Below, piece after piece: positions 6,150-9,077 of a stretch of DNA of 9,077 nucleotides. Within the stretch, counting starts at the first letter, position 1; every line of letters begins with the position of its first letter. The position numbers were made by a program, and so were the translations under genes. The DNA is from Mageeibacillus sp. UBA1243 (GTDB taxonomy: Bacteria; Bacillota; Clostridia; UBA1212), in contig DBWH01000052.1 of assembly GCA_002308595.1 (NCBI GenBank), forward strand, positions 1 to 9,077, in the 5' to 3' direction. The notes under the pieces are model-generated. The model saw only the letters and a list, made by a program, of their open reading frames with translations. It searched no databases and was not told the origin of the DNA.

Positions 6150-7064
6150 TCAGGATGCGAGAATTGCAAAAAGCTCGCGCATCAGGCTGTCCCTGTGTAT
6201 GAAAGTGGCCCTCCTTACGGGGTGCCTTCTCACGTCGTGGCTGTAGTGGAAATCGTACTGCGGGATCGGCGAAGGTACGACCTCGGTGAACATGAAACGG
6301 TCGTTGTCGTTAAGGAGCCACGCGACCGCGGTCACATCCCAGATGATGCGGCTCCAGATGAGGCCCTTGGCGTATTCGTCGGCAGCTTCGCAGGTGTGCT
6401 TCACGAGGTAGTCGCAGAGCGGATTTTTGCCCTCAAGCCAGTACTTCAGCTCGGGACCGCTTGTGTAGAAAGTCGACGCAACGCCCATGCACGGGAGCTG
6501 GACAAACGGACAGCCGCAGCCCATCACGACTCTCGCAGCCGCAACGTCCTGCATCATGTTGAACTCATTGGTGTCAAACCACTGCTCGCTGTGACCGCCA
6601 AGCCACACGACAACGATATTCTCCTTAATCTCAGGCTTCTTTATGAGTGCGGATGCGACGTTGGTTATTGCACCGATTGCAACAACGTAAAGCGGCTTCT
6701 CGGGGCTGTGCTCACCGGCAAGCCTTATGAGTTCATCCGCAGCGGGGCTCTCAACGGGCGTTTTTTCGTCCTTGAGGTAAGTCCTCGAGCCTTCGAAAGT
6801 GACTTTTTTGAGCTCGCTCTTTCCCATGAGGTCAAGCAGATTCAGAATCTCGTTGTACGAGCGCACCATGCCGTCCTCAGGCGAGGTGGAGTTTGAGTTA
6901 AAGAACGGGGCCGCAAGCAGCGCTTTCACGTTGCACTTGGGGTGTTTGACCATCAGCGAAAGCGCGAACTGGTCGTCAATCTCGTTATACGTGTCCGTGT
7001 CAAGCACGCAGTCGACAACGCCCTGCGGCACGCTGAGATTCTTCATATACTGTTCATGGGTCAT
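6150..7064 (-). CDS. Nucleoside hydrolase (IU-NH superfamily), DTDT-type variant
   Basis: This is a 304-residue cytoplasmic protein, close to the usual 310 or so for calcium-dependent nucleoside hydrolases, which split the N-glycosidic bond of ribonucleosides into base and ribose. The N-terminal metal site is DTDTYNEIDDQFAL (22-35). It keeps the essential acidic residues D22, D24, D30 and D31 but has a loop two residues longer than the classical DTDPGxDD. Further family marks are I-T-N-V-A at 133-137, NEFNMMQDVAAA (166-177, with N169 and D173 in place of the usual EFN and D-P-E-A-A), and W-D-V-T-A-V-A with D243 as the likely last calcium ligand. This variant loop occurs in a poorly characterised branch, so the substrate may not be a normal nucleoside. 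It is the first gene of the minus-strand operon, 110 bases before the lipoprotein gene, with an AGAGGAG ribosome site at 7075-7081. Confidence 0.88.
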   Translation of the reverse strand: MTHEQYMKNLSVPQGVVDCVLDTDTYNEIDDQFALSLMVKHPKCNVKALLAAPFFNSNSTSPEDGMVRSYNEILNLLDLMGKSELKKVTFEGSRTYLKDEKTPVESPAADELIRLAGEHSPEKPLYVVAIGAITNVASALIKKPEIKENIVVVWLGGHSEQWFDTNEFNMMQDVAAARVVMGCGCPFVQLPCMGVASTFYTSGPELKYWLEGKNPLCDYLVKHTCEAADEYAKGLIWSRIIWDVTAVAWLLNDNDRFMFTEVVPSPIPQYDFHYSHDVRRHPVRRATFIHRDSLMRELFAILAS

Positions 7065-7119
7065 AAATATTTAGCTCCTCTTTCGACGCCGGCAAGCCCT
7101 TTAAAGCGCACACCGGGCG

Positions 7120-7138
7120 GGGCACGTTTTTCGCGCCC
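7120..7138 (-). other. Hairpin in the presumed 5' leader of the nucleoside hydrolase operon
   Basis: On the minus strand GGGCGCG, loop AAAAA, CGTGCCC forms a 7-bp stem with one G-U pair. The pairing is better on the minus than on the plus strand, which fits a role in the operon's leader RNA. No T-run follows, so it is not a terminator. I do not recognise it as a known riboswitch. Confidence 0.4.
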
Positions 7139-7152
7139 TGTTTTCGGCTTTA

Positions 7153-7181
7153 ATGTTACACTCTGAGAGCCAAAAATTCAA
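7153..7181 (-). promoter_or_regulatory. Probable promoter of the minus-strand operon
   Basis: Read on the minus strand, TTGAAT (7176-7181) and TAACAT (7153-7158) are separated by 17 bases. Each box matches four of six consensus positions of the vegetative sigma factor. It would start transcription near 7146, leaving a leader of roughly 80 bases before the nucleoside hydrolase start. It is the best candidate I see in this divergent region on that strand. Confidence 0.5.
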
Positions 7182-7199
7182 GGTGTCATGAGCCTTGCC

Positions 7200-7214
7200 G
7201 CGGGCACCGCCCGC
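7200..7214. other. G+C-rich hairpin between divergent promoters
   Basis: GCGGGC (7200-7205), loop ACC, GCCCGC (7209-7214) is a perfect 6-bp inverted repeat. It lies between the minus-strand promoter (7153-7181) and the plus-strand promoter (7242-7270), outside both predicted transcripts. It could be an operator or simply the end of an older transcription unit. There is no T-run on the minus strand. Confidence 0.35.
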
Positions 7215-7241
7215 CAAAACCATTTGTTTATTGTTTTAGCC

Positions 7242-7270
7242 TTGACAACCATAATAAAAAGGTGTAGAAT
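7242..7270 (+). promoter_or_regulatory. Strong vegetative promoter of the DUF3800 unit
   Basis: A perfect TTGACA -35 box (7242-7247) is followed by a 17-base spacer and TAGAAT (7265-7270), five of six matches. The sequence just upstream is rich in A and T, as in UP elements. Transcription should begin near 7277. AGGT at 7260-7263 and ACCT at 7271-7274 flank the -10 box as a short inverted repeat. Confidence 0.85.
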
Positions 7271-7276
7271 ACCTCA

Positions 7277-7338
7277 TGTGAAGGGCTGGTCGAAAGACCC
7301 TGGTCCACCGAATGGCGGGGAATTACCTCGCTTTTTTT
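7277..7338 (+). ncRNA. Structured leader RNA, candidate DUF3800-type RNA motif
   Basis: The predicted transcript starts near 7277 and ends at a terminator at 7338, giving an RNA of about 60 nt. A first hairpin is GGTC-GAAA-GACC (7288-7299), a GNRA tetraloop closed by C-G. CTGGTC occurs twice (7286-7291 and 7300-7305). A second hairpin at 7315-7331 is the terminator stem. The part between (7305-7320) can form a weak alternative stem, CCG-AATGG-CGG (7308-7318), that excludes the terminator. Several Rfam motifs from comparative RNA searches are named for lying upstream of DUF3800 genes. Position and size fit that group, but I cannot assign a specific class by eye. Confidence 0.55.
7315..7338 (+). 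terminator. Intrinsic terminator between promoter and DUF3800 gene
   Basis: GCGGGG (7315-7320), loop AATTA, CCTCGC (7326-7331) makes a 6-bp stem with one G-U pair, followed at once by seven T (7332-7338). It stands inside the transcription unit, before the gene's ribosome binding site GGAG at 7341-7344, so it would limit or condition expression of the gene. Confidence 0.75.
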
Positions 7339-7351
7339 ATGGAGTACAACT

Positions 7352-8032
7352 ATGGCAAAGAATCTGAGCGTTTTTATAGACGAATCAGGAGATTTCGGAG
7401 AATTTGATCCGCATTCTCCCTTTTACATCGTCTCAATGGTGCTTCACGATCAATCGGAAGACATATCGGATTACTTGTCTAATTTTTGCCACCATATATC
7501 AGAATTGGGCTTTTCAAATCATGCAATCCACACCGCTCCTTTGATAAGAAAAGACGTCTCTGAATACGAAAATCTTTCAAGAGAAGAAAGAAGAAAACTG
7601 TTTAATTCGTTATTTCATTTAGCAAGAAGACTTCCGATTCGGTTTCTTTCAGTTACAGTAAGTAAAATTACATCAACTGATGAAATCGAGCTAACTTATC
7701 GGATTACAAAGGAACTGAAAAAGACGCTTACCGCCAAAAATAATTATTTCAGCGATTTTGACAAGATTATCGTTTATTACGATAACGGGCAGGTACAACT
7801 TACTAAAATAATAACTGCGATTTTTAGTGTCCTGTTTGAAAACGTAGAAATGAGAAAAGTTCGTCCTGTGGATTATACGCTGTTTCAGGTTGCAGATCTC
7901 ATATGTACTGTTGAGCTCGCAGAAGCTAAAAGTCGTTCCTGTGGCCTTTCAAAATCAGAGAATGATTTTTATATGGGAGTTCAAAGTTTCAGGAAGAATA
8001 TTTACAAACATATACAGAAAAAATTGCTTTAA
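7352..8032 (+). CDS. DUF3800 domain protein, putative RNase H-fold nuclease
   Basis: This 226-residue protein spans the normal length of a DUF3800 protein. The hallmark FIDESGDFG (8-16) opens it, I-H-T-A-P at 59-63 is a second conserved patch, V-Y-Y-D-N-G-Q (141-147) gives a central Asp144, and QVADLICT (179-186) supplies Asp181. The spaced acidic residues D10, D144 and D181 agree with the suggested RNase H-like metal site of the family, but biochemical function is not established. There is no signal peptide or membrane segment. The ATG follows GGAG at 7341-7344. The unit has its own strong promoter and a terminated structured leader. Four hand-counted lines of the gene (240 bases) are about 35% G+C, against about 53% in a line of the neighbouring operon, which suggests horizontal arrival. 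Such genes are often found in variable regions near mobile or defence genes. Confidence 0.88.
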   Translation: MAKNLSVFIDESGDFGEFDPHSPFYIVSMVLHDQSEDISDYLSNFCHHISELGFSNHAIHTAPLIRKDVSEYENLSREERRKLFNSLFHLARRLPIRFLSVTVSKITSTDEIELTYRITKELKKTLTAKNNYFSDFDKIIVYYDNGQVQLTKIITAIFSVLFENVEMRKVRPVDYTLFQVADLICTVELAEAKSRSCGLSKSENDFYMGVQSFRKNIYKHIQKKLL

Positions 8033-8164
8033 ATAGGATTTGAGTGTTTATCCTTAAGCCTCCTTTTTCAAATGCTTCTCTGCCGTATGTTACTATCACT
8101 TTCAATACGACATGAACGTTGTATTTCGAAATAATCGCCCCGCCGCCGTCCCGGGCCAATTTAA

Positions 8165-8193
8165 TTGACAAAACGGTTTTTTTGTATTATCAT
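8165..8193 (+). promoter_or_regulatory. Promoter of the DUF308 membrane protein gene
   Basis: TTGACA (8165-8170), a 17-base spacer containing a T-run, and TATCAT (8188-8193) match the vegetative consensus at eleven of twelve positions. The stretch 8033-8164 between the DUF3800 stop and this promoter shows no gene and only a weak 5-bp stem (AGGAT/ATCCT near 8034-8059) that might end the upstream transcript. Confidence 0.8.
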
Positions 8194-8224
8194 TTCAGCA
8201 TGACCAAACGTCACAATAAAATAT

Positions 8225-8231
8225 AAAGGAG
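8225..8231 (+). promoter_or_regulatory. Ribosome binding site of the DUF308 gene
   Basis: AAAGGAG lies eight bases before the ATG at 8240, at normal spacing, and supports this start. Confidence 0.75.
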
Positions 8232-8239
8232 TCAGCGAC

Positions 8240-8809
8240 ATGAAAAATCTCAAGTCCATTATTCCAATTATATTGGTTATTCTCGCGGAACTTGCCATCG
8301 GAATCGTCCTTCTGATTTCACCGCTTCAGTTCACGCAGGGTATCCTCATCACCTTCGGAATAGTCCTCATCGTAGTTGCACTGTTCCTCATCATCAAATT
8401 CATCATCCTTAAAAAGAAACAGGAGGAAGCAAGCGTCATTCCTGTGATAATCGCCGTGGTTGCATTGGCGGTAGGTATCTTCACCTCCTGCTTCAGCGGC
8501 TTCATCATGTCCACACTCGCCAAATTCATCATGATCACCTACGGTATCATCATGATCATCAGCGGTATCCTGAAACTCAACTTCTACGTTGACGCCAAGC
8601 GCGAAGGGTACATCTTCTCGGTGTTTGTGATCATTTCGGCAATTTTCACGATTCTTTTCGGTATCGTTGTCTGCGTCCTCGCGTTCCTCCTCACCGGAGC
8701 ATCGATCGCAAAAATTCTTGCGTACACGGCGGCAATCGGACTCGTCGTCGAAGCTGCATTCGATATTTTCACGCTCGTGAAGACGTTCATTGAACACAAA
8801 AAAGCCTAA
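8240..8809 (+). CDS. DUF308/HdeD-like six-helix membrane protein
   Basis: This is a 189-residue, very hydrophobic protein. Likely membrane helices lie at about 7-27, 33-57, 65-83, 91-112, 123-148 and 155-181. Short charged loops (K-K-K-Q-E-E at 58-63 and D-A-K-R-E-G at 118-123) separate three helix pairs, and the tail is E-H-K-K-A. The internal pattern of repeated helix pairs with small residues, such as I-T-F-G-I-V-L-I-V-V-A-L at 37-48 and I-T-Y-G-I-I-M-I-I-S-G-I at 99-110, is typical of the DUF308 (PF03729) or HdeD-like family. HdeD in enteric bacteria is linked to acid resistance, but the function of clostridial members is not known. The gene is monocistronic: it has its own promoter at 8165-8193 and a strong terminator at 8868-8894. 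No neighbour suggests a specific role. Confidence 0.75.
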   Translation: MKNLKSIIPIILVILAELAIGIVLLISPLQFTQGILITFGIVLIVVALFLIIKFIILKKKQEEASVIPVIIAVVALAVGIFTSCFSGFIMSTLAKFIMITYGIIMIISGILKLNFYVDAKREGYIFSVFVIISAIFTILFGIVVCVLAFLLTGASIAKILAYTAAIGLVVEAAFDIFTLVKTFIEHKKA

Positions 8810-8839
8810 TCCAAAAACTATGCCACAATAAAAGGAGCA

Positions 8840-8859
8840 GCGCCGGCGGATGCCGGCGC
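8840..8859. other. Perfect G+C-rich hairpin after the DUF308 gene
   Basis: GCGCCGGC (8840-8847), loop GGAT, GCCGGCGC (8852-8859) is an 8-bp perfect stem about 30 bases after the stop codon. It has no T-run and precedes the true terminator. It may protect the 3' end of the mRNA or be a mobile palindromic sequence. Confidence 0.55.
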
Positions 8860-8867
8860 GACCCGGG

Positions 8868-8894
8868 GCGCCCGAGCAGTCGGGCGCTTTTCTT
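8868..8894 (+). terminator. Intrinsic terminator of the DUF308 gene
   Basis: GCGCCCGA (8868-8875), loop GCAG, TCGGGCGC (8880-8887) is a perfect 8-bp stem followed by TTTTCTT (8888-8894). This is a classical rho-independent terminator on the plus strand. Confidence 0.88.
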
Positions 8895-8901
8895 ATGCCC
8901 G

Positions 8902-8918
8902 GGGCGCCGGAGGCGCCC
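8902..8918. other. Third G+C-rich hairpin with a direct repeat
   Basis: GGGCGCC (8902-8908), loop GGA, GGCGCCC (8912-8918) is a perfect 7-bp stem. The sequence CCCGGGGCGCC at 8898-8908 repeats 8862-8872 exactly, so the stretch after the gene contains three stems in 80 bases, two of them sharing an 11-base direct repeat. There is no T-run, and the function is unknown. Confidence 0.45.
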
Positions 8919-8971
8919 TGCCCGCAGCTTGGCTGAGGCTTGAAATTGCCTTGGCGGCAGGGCCTTGTCCA

Positions 8972-9000
8972 TTGACAAAAGGGGCTTTTGGGGATAGAAT
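8972..9000 (+). promoter_or_regulatory. Promoter with spacer palindrome, reading out of the window
   Basis: TTGACA (8972-8977), a 17-base spacer and TAGAAT (8995-9000) form a near-consensus promoter with the same boxes as the one before DUF3800. CAAAAG-GGG-CTTTTG (8976-8990) is a perfect inverted repeat reaching from the end of the -35 box into the spacer, the kind of place where a repressor or MerR-type activator binds. The transcript would start near 9007. The gene or RNA it serves is mostly outside the window: 9007-9077 shows no ribosome binding site followed by a start codon and no RNA I recognise. Confidence 0.7.
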
Positions 9001-9077
9001 CGGGTTCAGGTTATTGGCTTTAAAGGGGCCTGCTGCGGCTCCGCGGGACAATAGAAGAACGCGCGGTCCATTGGCGG

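Noticed and set aside
6048..6896. Plus-strand 282-codon frame
   Set aside because: It lies antisense to the nucleoside hydrolase, whose catalytic motifs are clear. The frame has no recognisable domain.
7065..7146. Known riboswitch in the nucleoside hydrolase leader
   Set aside because: A purine or similar riboswitch would suit the enzyme, but the leader lacks the recognisable conserved cores, and only a simple hairpin is seen.
7989..8171. Minus-strand 60-codon frame in the gap after DUF3800
   Set aside because: It overlaps the end of the DUF3800 gene, has no ribosome binding site and no known motif. I considered it as a remnant of an integrase but saw no catalytic residue pattern.
8318..8797. 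Minus-strand acidic 159-codon frame
   Set aside because: It is the antisense image of the hydrophobic DUF308 gene. The Asp/Glu richness comes from complementing codons for Ile and Leu.
9001..9077. Start of a stable RNA (SRP RNA, tmRNA, RNase P RNA or rRNA leader) after the last promoter
   Set aside because: I compared the visible bases with what I know of the 5' ends of these RNAs and saw no match. Too little sequence is present to decide.

Overview
The window looks like chromosomal DNA of a Gram-positive, probably anaerobic and Clostridia-like bacterium (Bacillota). Supporting signs are strong purine-rich ribosome binding sites (GGAGG types), TTGACA-N17-TATAAT-type promoters, a lipoprotein with a Thr-Pro wall-spanning linker, and a PF06541 (CmpB-like) membrane protein, a family common in that phylum. 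The standard bacterial code fits every gene. No rRNA, tRNA, insertion sequence or CRISPR array was seen.

Layout. (1) 1-300 holds no gene but carries two and a half copies of a palindromic repeat, running up to the ribosome binding site of a TetR-type regulator (308-916, +). (2) 946-7064 is a four-gene minus-strand unit. Read in transcription order it encodes a nucleoside-hydrolase-fold enzyme, a secreted lipoprotein with a C-terminal DUF4091 region, a PF06541 multipass membrane protein, and a GH78 alpha-L-rhamnosidase-type enzyme. The last three are 6 and 12 bases apart; the first is separated by 110 bases. A plausible promoter lies at 7153-7181. (3) 7242-8032 is a separate plus-strand unit: a strong promoter, a leader of about 60 nt folding into hairpins and ending in an intrinsic terminator, then a DUF3800 gene that is clearly more AT-rich than the operon. 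(4) 8165-8894 is a single-gene unit for a six-helix DUF308/HdeD-like membrane protein, with its own promoter and terminator. (5) 8895-9077 has another hairpin and a promoter with a palindrome in its spacer, firing out of the window.

How the genes may work together. The minus-strand operon reads as a glycan or glycoside utilisation set: a surface lipoprotein acting outside the cell, a membrane protein, and two cytoplasmic hydrolases, one for rhamnoside-type bonds and one for N-ribosyl-type bonds. No sugar transporter or sugar kinase is in view, so the substrate cannot be named. The TetR gene is convergent with the operon's end, and nothing shows that it controls the operon.

The best candidate for something beyond routine annotation is the DUF3800 unit. 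Its order of promoter, structured RNA, terminator and protein matches the known association of DUF3800 genes with structured RNA motifs, and it resembles in outline a type III toxin-antitoxin locus. The palindromic repeats at the left edge are second, because their arms differ between copies in a compensatory way.
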